A stretch of 64,000 bases of DNA, from positions 1-64,000 of the forward strand of contig NZ_NFLQ01000008.1 in assembly GCF_002160985.1 (NCBI RefSeq), read 5' to 3'. The notes beneath the pieces were generated by a model. The model did no database searches. It was given only the letters and a program-made list of their open reading frames with translations, and was not told the origin of the DNA. Positions within the stretch are counted from its first letter, which is position 1, and every line of letters begins with the position of its first letter. Positions 1 through 9,333 of this stretch are shown here, in pieces. Origin of the DNA: Lachnoclostridium sp. An118 (GTDB taxonomy: Bacteria; Bacillota; Clostridia; Lachnospirales; Lachnospiraceae). Both the position numbers and the translations under genes were made by a program.

Positions 1-142
1 GTGTAACACTTATTCCTACTTAATAAAACAGAAAAAGCAGCAATCACTCATTTTTGTAAGAGTAATTGCCACTTTTCTTTTCCCGTTTTTCAAAGTGGAA
101 ATAAACTTTTCACTTCAGTCATCTTTATACGCTCTGTCATCC

Positions 143-811
143 TTATGCGCTCTGCTCGTCCTCCAGCCTCCACCTGGACAGCACCCTGCCGAACTGTTTG
201 GCGATGAGCCCCACCATGACTGCCGCTGCCACGGTCCCCTCCCGGACACCCTGGAGGCTGCCTGTGAAGACGAGAGACAGCAGGATGGCGGTAAGGACGA
301 GAGTTACATCAAAGCACACCTTCATGTAGCCGAACCTGAGGGAGGGGACAGCCCTGCAGATGGCCAGCACCACCCCTTCCCCGGCCAGTACCACCACGCC
401 GGCTTTCACCTCCAGGCTGACACCGGCTGCCACAAGCAGGATGCCTGCAAGGCAGACGAGCCACTGCTGCCAGTATGTGTGGCACGAGATCCCCTGCACG
501 GCCCACACGCCGAAATCCGTCAGATAGCCGAAGAAAAAGGCTACCGGGAGCTGCATGAGCTGGATGGGATGATAGTTTTTCCGAAGGATCAGGATCTGCA
601 GGAGGATGAAGACGCAGTGCATGGCAATGGTGGCTGTCCCCACAGTCAGAGGAGAAAAAAGGCTCAACACATAGGGAACGCTGGATATGGGAGAAGTGCC
701 GAGGCTTGCCTTGATGGAAAAGGCCACGCCGAAGGACATGATGGTCAGGCCCGCAAAAAGGAGCAGATAGCGCTTTAGAATGTAAGTAGTCAGTTTGTTC
801 AATACGGTCAT
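143..811 (-). CDS. YczE/YitT-type integral membrane protein
   Basis: Protein of about 222 residues with about five hydrophobic segments. The N-terminal region (RYLLLFAGLTIMSFGVAFSI followed by KASLGTSPISS) is the pattern of the YczE/YyaS/YitT membrane family, whose substrate is unknown. The start is uncertain. An upstream GTG at 835 has no ribosome site. ATG 811 lies directly against AAAGGA. TTG 802 would have the best spacing (9 bases) from the same AAAGGA. It is monocistronic on the minus strand, and a TATAAT box at 899-904 lies upstream. Transport function is inferred only from the fold. Confidence 0.75.
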   Translation of the reverse strand: MTVLNKLTTYILKRYLLLFAGLTIMSFGVAFSIKASLGTSPISSVPYVLSLFSPLTVGTATIAMHCVFILLQILILRKNYHPIQLMQLPVAFFFGYLTDFGVWAVQGISCHTYWQQWLVCLAGILLVAAGVSLEVKAGVVVLAGEGVVLAICRAVPSLRFGYMKVCFDVTLVLTAILLSLVFTGSLQGVREGTVAAAVMVGLIAKQFGRVLSRWRLEDEQSA

Positions 812-898
812 TCCTTTCTGAAAATGTGGCATCACCGAGGGATGCCGAAATGTCTGTCAGAGGAAAGAGGGACTCTTGATTTACCTGCTGACTTCTCT

Positions 899-904
899 AT
901 TATA
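899..904 (-). promoter_or_regulatory. Possible -10 box for the YczE-type gene
   Basis: TATAAT on the minus strand about 90 bases upstream of the membrane-protein gene. The -35 position has no good match, so this is a weak promoter call. Confidence 0.35.
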
Positions 905-1009
905 ACATTTTCGGGAGAAACTGTACCTGCCTATATGGCCGCAAGGCTGCGATTTTTAAAAGAAAAGTGCAACAAACAAAAATGAAAACAATAATTATCA
1001 GATAAATAA

Positions 1010-1038
1010 TTGACTAATGCAAGAAAAGGAACTACAAT
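1010..1038 (+). promoter_or_regulatory. Sigma-A-type promoter for the 1070 gene
   Basis: TTGACT (1010-1015), a 17-base spacer, and TACAAT (1033-1038). It lies just before the small membrane-protein gene. It also shows that an upstream in-frame start at 1010 would fall inside the promoter. Confidence 0.6.
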
Positions 1039-1069
1039 TATAGAAAAGATACGAAGGGAGGCGGAAGCT

Positions 1070-1327
1070 ATGACGAGAGAAATTCTTTTGATCATTCTTT
1101 TTGCGGCAGCGCTGGTGGCAGTGTGCTGGATGCTCATGGAATACTGGCTTGGCACAAGAGGATTTGGGATGAACGGAGAGATCGGAAGACTCCGTTTTGG
1201 AAGCAGGACTGCCTTTGCTCTCGCTCAGTTCTGGAAGCGAGTGGACGAGGCGAAGGATATCCCCGATGAACCGCTGAAGCGGGAAATGGGGTTGGCTGAC
1301 AACGGTCTTCCGTCCGGAGAAAAATAA
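1070..1327 (+). CDS. Small membrane protein, function unknown
   Basis: 85-residue protein with one N-terminal membrane segment (about residues 3-24, ILLIILFAAALVAVCWMLME) and a charged cytoplasmic tail. The start at 1070 is chosen because GGGAGG lies just upstream and because the promoter at 1010-1038 rules out the longer frame. It is followed after 22 bases by another small gene, so the two probably form an operon. I do not recognise a family. Confidence 0.6.
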   Translation: MTREILLIILFAAALVAVCWMLMEYWLGTRGFGMNGEIGRLRFGSRTAFALAQFWKRVDEAKDIPDEPLKREMGLADNGLPSGEK

Positions 1328-1349
1328 GGAGTGAAGGAGTGACGCTGTT

Positions 1350-1511
1350 ATGACAGAAGAACTGATCCATGAACTGAAGCATGTAAAAAACGCACTTGTA
1401 AATAAGGAGATGAAAGGGGAAGCCTGGGAGGAAAAGCAGCAGATGATCCGCAAGCTGGAGGACGTCACCAGCTACCTGAAGGACGCCCTGGGACAGGGAA
1501 TTGAATTCTGA
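1350..1511 (+). CDS. Small charged helical protein, function unknown
   Basis: 53-residue frame beginning MTEELIHELKHVKNALV and ending ALGQGIEF. It is rich in Glu and Lys and probably wholly helical, with no membrane segment. AAGGAG lies upstream at a usable distance. It follows the small membrane protein in the same orientation, suggesting co-expression. No family is recognised. Confidence 0.5.
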   Translation: MTEELIHELKHVKNALVNKEMKGEAWEEKQQMIRKLEDVTSYLKDALGQGIEF

Positions 1512-1594
1512 CGGGTGCCGGGAGCCTGGGAAGTACAGAGGCGCTGGTGCTTGACATGGACGGACTTCTGTCCGACTCGGAGGCAAGGGAATGA
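1512..1594 (+). pseudogene. Fragment of a HAD-family hydrolase N-terminus
   Basis: The frame reads EALVLDMDGLLSDSEARE and then stops. LDMDG-LL-DSE is motif I of beta-phosphoglucomutase-like HAD phosphatases, whose nucleophile and acid/base aspartates flank the Met. Nothing further of the domain follows before the terminator, so this is taken as a relic of a deleted gene. Confidence 0.45.
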
Positions 1595-1603
1595 GAGGAT
1601 AAG

Positions 1604-1650
1604 AAAAAGCATGGACGGAGGCAAAAAGGCCGCTTCCTGTCCATGCTTTT
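1604..1650. terminator. Hairpin between convergent genes
   Basis: Inverted repeat AAAAGCATGGAC ... GTCCATGCTTTT, lying between the rightward small genes and the leftward nagB. It could end transcription from both sides. Confidence 0.6.
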
Positions 1651-1689
1651 ATCGTCTGTCAGAAGACCAGGGCTCTGTCTCCCGCTCTC

Positions 1690-2427
1690 TTAGTTGAAAT
1701 CCGGAACCTTTGAGAGGGCGGCTGCGTCAGCCACCAGAGTCACATCGTTGTGCATCTGGAGGATGGAGGCAGGGACGGCGGGAGTGACCGGGCCGAAGAA
1801 GGCATCCCTCACGATGTCAGCCTTGCCCTCGCCGTTTACGACCAGGAGGATCTTCCTTGCCTGCATGATGGTCTTGATACCCATTGTGTATGCCTGGCGG
1901 GGGACATCGTCTGCGGAGGCGAAGAACCGTTTGTTTGCCTCGATGGTGCTCTCCTGGAGGTCTACACAGTGGGTCTCCTTCTCAAAGGCCTCACCCGGTT
2001 CGTTGAATCCGATGTGCCCGTTGTGTCCCAGGCCCAGAAGCTGCAGGTCCACGCCGCCCAGAGACTGGATCAGCCTCTCATAGCGGGCGCACTCCCTGGC
2101 GCTGTCGGGCTCTGTGCCGTCCGGGAGATGTGTGTTTTCCGGGAGGATATTTACATGGTCGAAAAGATTGTGGTGCATGAAATAGTAGTAGCTCTGGTCA
2201 TTGTCTTTTGTGAGCCCTTTGTACTCGTCCAGGTTCACTGTGGTGACTGCGGAGAAATCCAGGTCTCCCTTCCTGTACCAGTCCACCAGCTGCTCGTATG
2301 TACCGATGGGGGTGGAGCCTGTGGCAAGACCCAGCACGCAGTCAGGCTTCATGATGATCTGGGCGGAAATGATATTTGCCGCCTTGCGGCTCATGTCGCG
2401 GTAGTCTGTAGCTCTGTAGATTTTCAT
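1690..2427 (-). CDS. nagB: Glucosamine-6-phosphate deaminase
   Basis: 245 residues, the normal length of NagB, which converts glucosamine-6-phosphate to fructose-6-phosphate and ammonia in the cytoplasm. Visible motifs are LGLATGSTPIGTYEQLV (phosphate loop), NLDEYKGL with the catalytic Asp, and GLGHNGHIGFNEPG with the catalytic His region. The ribosome site GAGGAGG lies 7 bases before the ATG. It lies 49 bases after the CBM9-like gene on the same strand, so the two may be co-transcribed. No nagA is in the window. Confidence 0.95.
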   Translation of the reverse strand: MKIYRATDYRDMSRKAANIISAQIIMKPDCVLGLATGSTPIGTYEQLVDWYRKGDLDFSAVTTVNLDEYKGLTKDNDQSYYYFMHHNLFDHVNILPENTHLPDGTEPDSARECARYERLIQSLGGVDLQLLGLGHNGHIGFNEPGEAFEKETHCVDLQESTIEANKRFFASADDVPRQAYTMGIKTIMQARKILLVVNGEGKADIVRDAFFGPVTPAVPASILQMHNDVTLVADAAALSKVPDFN

Positions 2428-2476
2428 ATGGATAACCTCCTCAAAAATATTTTATATAGATGTAGATCAGGCTTTT

Positions 2477-3079
2477 TCAGACAAGGACAGCCTCTGCAAA
2501 GTATTCCGGCATGTGGAAGGAAGGCACCGGGGAGGTGATGGGGGCGTAGGCCGCATAGTGCTCGATGTCCGCTGCCTCGGATATCTTGTAGAAGTTGCAG
2601 TAAAAGGTGCTTCCCTTTTCCAGCTTCACAGGCCCGTATATGCGCTCCAGCACAGAAAGCGGGATGTGGAAGGAAGCGCTCCAGCGGTCCTCCTCGATGA
2701 CGGCCCTGGCCTGGAACTGCTCGGCCTCCTCTCTGGAAAAAAAGGACCGGTAGGTCCGGGAGGGACCGTAGCCGGCGAGAAGGGCGCCGTTTGCGTTGAT
2801 CTCAAAATTCAGATAGGTGCCGGAGGCGTCCTCTTTCTGGGGAAACAGAAGGAAGGCCTCCATGGCGCTGTCCTGGTAGACCGGGTCCAGGTAGGACTGA
2901 TAGGTTCTCCTTGGATCCTTTTCCTCGCATACCATGCGCACATAAAATCCATCCCCCGGCACAAACCCGATATAGAAGCAGGTGCGGGGAATGGAGGAGG
3001 TGCCCCACAGAAGATGAGTGATCTCGAAGGGGGCGACAGTATTCAGTTCTTCTTTGTCTTTTAATATCTTTACATTCAT
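2477..3079 (-). CDS. CBM9-like carbohydrate-binding protein
   Basis: About 200 residues resembling the family-9-like carbohydrate-binding fold found in stand-alone Lachnospiraceae proteins. Recognisable pieces are the aromatic strand FYIGFVPGDGFYVRMVCEE, an FEINANGALL segment, and the C-terminal FYCNFYKISE and SPVPSFHMPEYFAE. No signal peptide is seen, so it is probably cytoplasmic. The start at 3079 (or 3082) has GGAG five bases upstream; a longer frame from 3157 would add a spurious hydrophobic leader. It lies upstream of nagB on the same strand, which fits a role in amino-sugar use, but that is inference. Confidence 0.65.
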   Translation of the reverse strand: MNVKILKDKEELNTVAPFEITHLLWGTSSIPRTCFYIGFVPGDGFYVRMVCEEKDPRRTYQSYLDPVYQDSAMEAFLLFPQKEDASGTYLNFEINANGALLAGYGPSRTYRSFFSREEAEQFQARAVIEEDRWSASFHIPLSVLERIYGPVKLEKGSTFYCNFYKISEAADIEHYAAYAPITSPVPSFHMPEYFAEAVLV

Positions 3080-3212
3080 CATGTCTCCAATGTAGCAGAC
3101 AAAGGAGAGAAAAACAACAGCTTCAAAAAGAAAAATATGAAAGTGCAAAAAAAACAATTTATTGTGCTATAATCATGTCCTTTTCTTCCTGAACGATCCC
3201 TGGCGGCTCGCC

Positions 3213-4070
3213 TTAAGCCTCCCATCTGCCGGAGGCGCCGCAGGGGAGAAAGAGCCCTGAGGCCGTCACAGGAAGAGCAATCTCCTGGGACTGTACATGC
3301 CCGCCAAAGGACTTCAGCTCCGTGCTCAGCATGTAGGTGAGCACAGCCGGGGCCAGCCCTGTGGTGTAGGAGTTTACCAGGAAAAAGAGGGGATTGTCTG
3401 ACAGGACCTTTGTGCACAGCTTGATAATGGGGTGGATGGACTCCTCGATCTTCCAGATCTCTCCTTTTGGTCCCCTGCCGTAGGAGGGCGGGTCCATGAT
3501 GATGGCGTCGTAGTGGTTACCCCTGCGTATCTCCCTCTCCACGAACTTGGTGCAGTCGTCCACCAGCCACCGTATGGGCGCGTCCTTCAGCCCGGAGGAG
3601 ACAGCGTTCTCCCGTGCCCAGGTGACCATGCCCTTGGAGGCGTCCACGTGGGTCACGGAGGCCCCGGCCGCAGCGGCAGCCAGTGTGGCGCCCCCTGTAT
3701 AGGCGAAGAGGTTCAGCACCTTGACAGGGCGTCCGGCCTGCCGTATCTTTTCGGAAAACCAGTCCCAGTTGGCTGCCTGCTCCGGGAAGAGGCCTGTGTG
3801 CTTAAAGCTGAAGGGCTTCAGGTTAAAGGTCAGGCTTTTGTAACGGATGGTCCACTGGGAGGGGAGGTCAAAGAACTCCCACTCCCCGCCTCCCTTTTTG
3901 CTGCGGTGGTAGTGGGCGTTGCATTTTCGCCAGCCCTTCAGTGTCTTTGGAGTGTCCCAGATGACCTGAGGGTCCGGGCGGATCAGGAGATAGTCGCCCC
4001 AGCGCTCCAGCTTTTCTCCTCCGCTGCAGTCCAGCACCTCGTAATCCTTCCAGTTGTCAGCTATCCACAT
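3213..4070 (-). CDS. Class I SAM-dependent methyltransferase (RlmI/RlmK-like)
   Basis: 285 residues from the ATG at 4070, which has GCGAGG nine bases upstream; a TTG at 4079 is the alternative. SAM-binding motif I is VLNLFAYTGGAT, the motif II acidic residue is in THVDAS, and motif IV is IIMDPPSYGRG. This is the arrangement of the COG1092 23S rRNA methyltransferases. The N-terminal PUA domain of full-length RlmI is absent. The target is therefore probably rRNA, but the exact base cannot be read from the sequence. Confidence 0.85.
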   Translation of the reverse strand: MWIADNWKDYEVLDCSGGEKLERWGDYLLIRPDPQVIWDTPKTLKGWRKCNAHYHRSKKGGGEWEFFDLPSQWTIRYKSLTFNLKPFSFKHTGLFPEQAANWDWFSEKIRQAGRPVKVLNLFAYTGGATLAAAAAGASVTHVDASKGMVTWARENAVSSGLKDAPIRWLVDDCTKFVEREIRRGNHYDAIIMDPPSYGRGPKGEIWKIEESIHPIIKLCTKVLSDNPLFFLVNSYTTGLAPAVLTYMLSTELKSFGGHVQSQEIALPVTASGLFLPCGASGRWEA

Positions 4071-4134
4071 ATATCTCAACCTCGCTTCTTCATTATTGAT
4101 CCTATCTCGCTAACAATAGCTCGCTGTGCGGAGA

Positions 4135-4163
4135 ATTATAGCATACCTTTCACATGCCTTCAA
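4135..4163 (-). promoter_or_regulatory. Promoter of the methyltransferase gene
   Basis: On the minus strand TTGAAG (4163-4158), a 17-base spacer ending in TGC, and TATAAT (4140-4135), an extended -10 form. The gene starts 65 bases downstream. Confidence 0.6.
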
Positions 4164-4213
4164 TTCCAATGGGAATATGTTTCTGAAATTTGTGGAATAT
4201 TACGGATATGACC

Positions 4214-4242
4214 TTTACCTTTTGCACTATCAGTGATAGAAT
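4214..4242 (+). promoter_or_regulatory. Promoter of the yedF-selD-selA-selB operon with overlapping palindrome
   Basis: TTTACC (4214-4219), 17 bases, and TAGAAT (4237-4242) preceded by TGA, which gives an extended -10. A 13-base palindrome, CTATCAGTGATAG, at 4227-4239 overlaps the -10 box, so a repressor bound there would block RNA polymerase. Confidence 0.55.
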
Positions 4243-4290
4243 GTTTCTATAAGTGAGCGGAAAGCCCGCGGAAGAAAGGTGGAATACAGT

Positions 4291-4899
4291 ATGATCACAG
4301 TCAATGCAATGGGAGATAAATGCCCGGTACCGGTCATCAAGACAAAGAAGGCTATGCAGGCCCTGACAGGCCCGGAGACTATCGAGGTCCTGGTAGACAA
4401 TGAGATTTCCGTACAGAATGTGACAAAGATGGCTTCCTCAAGCGGCGGAAAGGTGACCTCCGAGAAGCTGGGGGAGGGCGAGTACAAGGTGACGATCCAG
4501 ATGGAGGGAGCTCCGGCGGCAGCGGATGCAGCCGGGGAGACAGCCTGCATCCCGGATGCGAGAGGCAACATGATCGTCGTCATGGCGTCAGACCGGATGG
4601 GAGAGGGAAATGACGAGCTTGGAAAAGTTCTGGCAAAAAGCTTTATTTTTGCGGTGACACAGCTTGAGGAACTGCCTAAGACCATGTTATTCTATAACGG
4701 CGGCGCCACGCTCACCTGCGAGGGCTCGGACTGTCTCGAGGACCTGAAATCCCTGGAGGCCCAGGGTGTGGAGATCCAGACATGCGGCACATGCCTGGAC
4801 TACTACGGACTGAAGGAGAAACTGGCAGTCGGATCTGTGACAAACATGTACAGCATCGTGGAGACGATGGCCGGCGCTGCGAAGATCCTGCGCCCATAG
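4291..4899 (+). CDS. yedF: Sulfurtransferase-like selenium metabolism protein YedF
   Basis: 202 residues. The N-terminal TusA-like domain (about 1-75) starts MITVNAMGDKCPVPVIKTKK and holds the conserved CPxP. The C-terminal half (about 95-202) is a DsrE/F-like domain with CGTCLDYYGL. This two-domain form is characteristic of the YedF protein found beside selD in Firmicutes, thought to handle or carry selenium. The start at 4291 follows AGGTGG at 8 bases. It is the first gene of the selenium operon; selD begins 34 bases after its stop. Confidence 0.9.
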   Translation: MITVNAMGDKCPVPVIKTKKAMQALTGPETIEVLVDNEISVQNVTKMASSSGGKVTSEKLGEGEYKVTIQMEGAPAAADAAGETACIPDARGNMIVVMASDRMGEGNDELGKVLAKSFIFAVTQLEELPKTMLFYNGGATLTCEGSDCLEDLKSLEAQGVEIQTCGTCLDYYGLKEKLAVGSVTNMYSIVETMAGAAKILRP

Positions 4900-4933
4900 A
4901 CGGGACGGGAGAGCGAAGGAGGATATTTTTATT

Positions 4934-5974
4934 ATGAAATCAGATGTCAGACTGACCACCCTCAGCAAGACAGCGGGATGAGCGGCCAAAATAGGTCCGG
5001 AGACCCTTGCTCAGGTTCTGAGCAAGCTGCCGAAATTCCAAGACGACAATCTGATCGTCGGCATTGAGACGTCCGACGACGCAGCTATCTATAAGGTAAC
5101 AGACGACATAGCCATGATCCAGACCGTGGACTTTTTTACTCCTATCGTGGATGACCCATACATGTTTGGCCAGATCGCGGCGGCCAATTCCCTGAGTGAT
5201 GTGTGGGCTATGGGCGGTGAGCCGGCGGTGGCCCTGAACATCGTCGGATTCCCGAACTGCCTTGACCCCGCCATCCTGGGAGATATCCTGGCGGGAGGAG
5301 CTGACAAGGTGAAGGAGGCCGGAGCTGTCCTGGTGGGCGGGCATTCCGTACAGGACGATGAGCCCAAGTACGGCCTGTGCGTGTCCGGCTTCGTGCATCC
5401 GCAGAGGATATTTAAGAACTACGGGTGCAGGCCGGGGGATGTGCTGGTGCTCACCAAGCAGATCGGGAGCGGTATCATCAACACGGCCGTGAAAGCGGAG
5501 ATGGCGTCTCCCTCCGCTATACGGGAGACCCAGACTGTGATGGCGTCTCTGAACAAAAAGGCAAAGAAGGTGGCGGAGAGATACCACGTATCAGCCTGCA
5601 CGGATATCACAGGGTTCGGGCTTCTCGGGCACTGTGTGGAGATGGCAGAGGCCAGTGAGGTGACATTTGAGCTGCGCGTCCGCGACATCGCCTACATGGA
5701 GGACGCTATAGACTATGCGAAGATGGGCCTTGTGCCCGCCGGGGCATACAAGAACAGAGGCTACTCCATGAACAAGGTAGAGACCGGAGGCGTGGAGGAG
5801 CACTATATCGATCTTCTGTACGACCCGCAGACATCAGGAGGCCTGCTCCTATCTGTGGCGCCGGAGGAGCTGGAGAGTGTGATGCGCGACTTTGAACATG
5901 CGCATATGGATACAAAGGTATCCGTGATCGGGAAGGTGGGGCCGAAAAGCGACAAGCTGATCGTCCTCTCCTGA
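4934..5974 (+). CDS. selD: Selenophosphate synthetase, selenocysteine-containing (UGA at codon 16)
   Basis: SelD makes selenophosphate from selenide and ATP, the Se donor for tRNA(Sec). From ATG 4934 (AAGGAGG upstream) the frame reads MKSDVRLTTLSKTAG, then UGA (4979-4981), then AAKIGPETLAQVL. The UGA falls exactly where SelD has its catalytic Cys/Sec (GCxxK in E. coli), so it is read as selenocysteine 16. Counting it, the protein has 346 residues, the normal SelD length; a frame starting after the UGA would lose the active site. The glycine-rich nucleotide-binding motifs and the TDITGFGLLGH segment are present. A SECIS-like hairpin follows at 5006-5026. selA follows after 33 bases. Confidence 0.95.
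5006..5026 (+). promoter_or_regulatory. Candidate bacterial SECIS element of selD
   Basis: Perfect nine-pair stem CTTGCTCAG / CTGAGCAAG around the loop GTT, starting 24 bases after the UGA at 4979-4981. The apex reads AGGTTCT, close to the AGGUCU apex of the E. coli fdhF SECIS that SelB binds. The match in position and apex sequence supports UGA recoding. Confidence 0.6.
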
Positions 5975-6007
5975 CGGTCATATCCAACAGGATGCGAGGA
6001 AGGGAAT

Positions 6008-7423
6008 ATGGATAAAAGTAAGTTATACCGCAGCATACCCAAGGTGGATGTTCTGCTGGCGGATGAGGAAATACAGGGGCTGATCGGCGCCTACAGCCGG
6101 GATACGGTCATGGAGGCGATACGGACGGAGACAGATGCCCTGCGGGCCTTTATCGGGGCCTGCCGGGATGAGGAGGAGGCCCGGGCCAAGACAGAGCGGC
6201 TGAAGGCCGATATTGAGGAGCGTGTCAAAGCCATCAATACACCCAATATGAGAAAGGTGATCAACGGTACAGGGACGATCCTGCACACCAATCTGGGCCG
6301 GGCCCCTATTTCCGGGGAGCATTTGAAAAAGGCCGCAGACATTGTGAGCGGGTACTCCAATCTGGAATACAACCTGGAGGCAGGGAAGAGAGGGGAGAGA
6401 TACTCCCATTTTGAGCAGCTTCTGTGCCGGCTCACGGGGGCCGAGGCAGCTATGGCCGTAAACAATAACGCGGCGGCCGTCATGCTCATCCTGAGCTCTC
6501 TGGCCAAGGGCGGAGAGGTGGTGGTCTCCAGGGGCGAGCTGGTGGAGATCGGAGGGAAATTCCGTATTCCCGATGTGATGGAGCAGAGCGGCGCCACCCT
6601 GGTGGAGGTGGGGACTACGAACAAGACCCACCTCTCAGACTACGAGGAGGCGGTGACAGAGGAGACCAGTGCCCTCCTCAAGGTCCACACGAGCAACTAC
6701 CGGATCGTCGGATTTACAGAGACCGTGGAGATTGATGAGCTCATCCCGCTGGCCAGGGAGAAGGATATCCCTGTCATCGAGGATCTGGGAAGCGGCGTGC
6801 TCATCGACCTTTCCAGATACGGACTTACATACGAGCCCACGGTGCGCAGCTCCATAGAAAAGGGCGCGGACGTGGTCTGTTTCAGCGGGGACAAGCTCCT
6901 TGGCGGCCCTCAGGCCGGCATCATCGTGGGGAAGAAGAAATACATCGATATGATGAAGAAAAACCAGCTCACCAGGGCGCTGCGGATCGACAAGTTCACG
7001 GCCGCGGCTCTGGAGCTGGTACTCCATGAGTACCTGTCAGAGGAGAAGGCTGTCCGCAATGTGCCGGTCCTTAAGATGATCACACAGCCTGCCCATGAGG
7101 TGAAGAGGGCGGCAGACTCCTTTGCGCGGAGACTGAGAAGGCTGCATCTGGCCGCGGGGATAGAGGTGGTCCCCTGCCAGTCCCAGATCGGCGGCGGCTC
7201 TCTGCCCCTGGAGAGACTGGACAGCTGGGGGGTGGCCATCTCACCTGAAAGGATCACCGTACCCGAGCTGGAGGAGCGGATGCGCCGCCTGCCGGTGCCC
7301 ATCATCCCCAGGGTGGTCAATGATACCATACTCATGGACATGCGGACCGTGACAGTGAAGGACGCGGTCCTGGCAGCCCGGGAGCTTGGCGGGCTTGAGG
7401 AACTGGAGGTGCCGGAACAGTGA
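6008..7423 (+). CDS. selA: L-seryl-tRNA(Sec) selenium transferase
   Basis: 471 residues, normal for bacterial SelA. This PLP enzyme turns seryl-tRNA(Sec) into selenocysteinyl-tRNA(Sec) using selenophosphate. The PLP lysine is Lys296 in [14 protein letters not shown]. The N-terminal helical tRNA-binding region ([11 protein letters not shown]) and the [15 protein letters not shown] segment are intact. AGGAAGG precedes the ATG. Its stop overlaps the GTG start of selB by four bases, so the two are translationally coupled. Confidence 0.97.
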   Translation: MDKSKLYRSIPKVDVLLADEEIQGLIGAYSRDTVMEAIRTETDALRAFIGACRDEEEARAKTERLKADIEERVKAINTPNMRKVINGTGTILHTNLGRAPISGEHLKKAADIVSGYSNLEYNLEAGKRGERYSHFEQLLCRLTGAEAAMAVNNNAAAVMLILSSLAKGGEVVVSRGELVEIGGKFRIPDVMEQSGATLVEVGTTNKTHLSDYEEAVTEETSALLKVHTSNYRIVGFTETVEIDELIPLAREKDIPVIEDLGSGVLIDLSRYGLTYEPTVRSSIEKGADVVCFSGDKLLGGPQAGIIVGKKKYIDMMKKNQLTRALRIDKFTAAALELVLHEYLSEEKAVRNVPVLKMITQPAHEVKRAADSFARRLRRLHLAAGIEVVPCQSQIGGGSLPLERLDSWGVAISPERITVPELEERMRRLPVPIIPRVVNDTILMDMRTVTVKDAVLAARELGGLEELEVPEQ

Positions 7424-9333
7424 AACATATTATCATCGGAACAGCGGGCCACATCGACCACGGCAAGACCACACTCATAAAAGCCCTCACCGGGAGAAAC
7501 ACGGACCGGTGGGAGGAGGAGCAGCGCCGGGGGATCACCATTGACCTTGGCTTCACCTGGTTTGACCTGCCCGGGGGAGACCGGGCGGGCATCATCGACG
7601 TGCCCGGCCATGAGAAGTTCATCAACAACATGGTGGCCGGCGTGGTGGGCATGGACCTGGTTCTCCTTGTGGTGGCTGCGGACGAGGGCATCATGCCCCA
7701 GACCCGGGAGCACATGGACATCCTGAATCTGCTGGGTATTGAGAAGAGTATCATCGTCCTGAACAAATGCGACCTGGTGGAGGAGGACTGGCTGGAGCTC
7801 GTGGAGGAAGAAATAAAAGAAGAGCTGTCAGGCACCTTCCTGGAGAAGGCGCCGGTAGTGCGGGTTTCCGCTGCGACCGGAGAGGGCCTGCCCTATCTGG
7901 TGGAGGTGATCCAGAGGATGGCGGAGGAAGAGGTGGAGGAGAAGGATACGGACACCATTCCCCGCCTGCCTGTCGACAGAGCCTTTTCCCTCCAGGGCTT
8001 TGGGACCATCATCACGGGAACTCTCCTCAGCGGGACTATCACCAGGGAAGATACACTGGAGATGTATCCCATCGGAAGGACCAGCAAGATACGGAGCATA
8101 CAGGTCCATGGAGAGGATGTGGACAAATGCTTTGCCGGACAGAGGGTGGCGGTCAACCTTTCCAATATCAAAAAGAGGGAGATCAAGAGGGGCTGCGTAC
8201 TGGCACCCCCGGACAGCATGAAAAATACGGACCTTCTGGACGTAAAGATGCGCATCCTGGACTCCTCCATGCGGGTGCTGACCAACCATGCGCGCCTCCA
8301 TCTCTTCACCGGCACAAGCGAGATCCTCTGCCGCGCGGTCCTGCTGGACCGAGAGGAGATCGGGCCGGGAGAGGACGGATACGTGCAGCTTCGGCTGGAG
8401 GAGGAGATTGCCGTAAAGAAGGGGGACAAATTCGTTGTCCGTTTCTATTCGCCTATGGAGACTATCGGAGGCGGCGTGATCCTGGAACCCAATCCGGCTG
8501 TCCATCGGCGCTTCCAGCAGCAGGTCATCGAGGACCTGGAGAGGAAGGAGTCCGGCTCTACGGCGGATGTAGTGGAGATGCACGTGCGCTCCCACGGGGA
8601 AACCATGATCACCCTGGCGGAGCTGTCCAAGCTGACAGCCCTCACCGCAGATGAGGTTACCCGGGATGTGGAGGAGCTGGAAAAGGAGGGGACTGTCCTG
8701 GTATTTCCCATGAGGAAAGACACCTATGTGTGGCACAGGCAGGCCGCGGCTCGTGCCAGAGAGCGGATCCTGGGAGACCTTGCGGATTACGAGAAGAAAT
8801 ATCCCTACCGCTACGGTATGAAGAAAGCGCAGATCCACACGGCGCTTTTCCCGAAGATAAAGCCCAACGTATTCGACCTGTACATCAGCCGGCTGGAGGA
8901 TGAGCAGGCTGTCAGGAGAGTGGAGGAATTCCTCTGCACGCCGGACTATCAGGTCCGCAAAGACAGTCTCTACCAGCAGGTGTCCGGAGCTCTCCTGGAG
9001 GCTATGGAGAAGGCCGGGTTTGACTTTGTGCGGTACGGAGAGATACCTGTAAAGGGAGTGAGCCAGGAGGTGGAGGACGATATCCTGAATATCCTTCTGG
9101 AGGAAAAGCAGGTCGTGAAGGTGACAGAGGAGATGTACACCCTGTCATCCTACATGGAGCAGGCAAAAGAGAAAATACGGGAAAAACTGAAGGAGGAGCC
9201 TGTGATCACCATCGCCCAGGTCCGCGACATGTTCCACACAAGCAGGAAGAGCGCCAAGCCGATCCTGGAGTACATGGACACTGTCAAGGTCACAAGGAAG
9301 ACGGGCGCGGAAAGTGAAAGGGTAGCATACTGA
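7420..9333 (+). CDS. selB: Selenocysteine-specific translation elongation factor
   Basis: 637 residues. SelB delivers selenocysteinyl-tRNA to UGA codons followed by a SECIS hairpin. The GTPase domain carries G1 [13 protein letters not shown] near the N-terminus, G3 DVPGHEKF and G4 NKCD. EF-Tu-like beta-barrel domains follow, and the C-terminal ~250 residues form winged helices that bind SECIS RNA. The GTG start at 7420 overlaps the selA stop. The stop overlaps the start of the LysR gene by one base. Its SECIS partners within this window are selD and prdB. Confidence 0.97.
   Translation: MKHIIIGTAGHIDHGKTTLIKALTGRNTDRWEEEQRRGITIDLGFTWFDLPGGDRAGIIDVPGHEKFINNMVAGVVGMDLVLLVVAADEGIMPQTREHMDILNLLGIEKSIIVLNKCDLVEEDWLELVEEEIKEELSGTFLEKAPVVRVSAATGEGLPYLVEVIQRMAEEEVEEKDTDTIPRLPVDRAFSLQGFGTIITGTLLSGTITREDTLEMYPIGRTSKIRSIQVHGEDVDKCFAGQRVAVNLSNIKKREIKRGCVLAPPDSMKNTDLLDVKMRILDSSMRVLTNHARLHLFTGTSEILCRAVLLDREEIGPGEDGYVQLRLEEEIAVKKGDKFVVRFYSPMETIGGGVILEPNPAVHRRFQQQVIEDLERKESGSTADVVEMHVRSHGETMITLAELSKLTALTADEVTRDVEELEKEGTVLVFPMRKDTYVWHRQAAARARERILGDLADYEKKYPYRYGMKKAQIHTALFPKIKPNVFDLYISRLEDEQAVRRVEEFLCTPDYQVRKDSLYQQVSGALLEAMEKAGFDFVRYGEIPVKGVSQEVEDDILNILLEEKQVVKVTEEMYTLSSYMEQAKEKIREKLKEEPVITIAQVRDMFHTSRKSAKPILEYMDTVKVTRKTGAESERVAY

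Noticed and set aside
1-142. Gene end at the left window edge
   Set aside because: AT-rich, with a weak AAGTG/CACTT pairing near 97-120 only. No supported coding frame or RNA.
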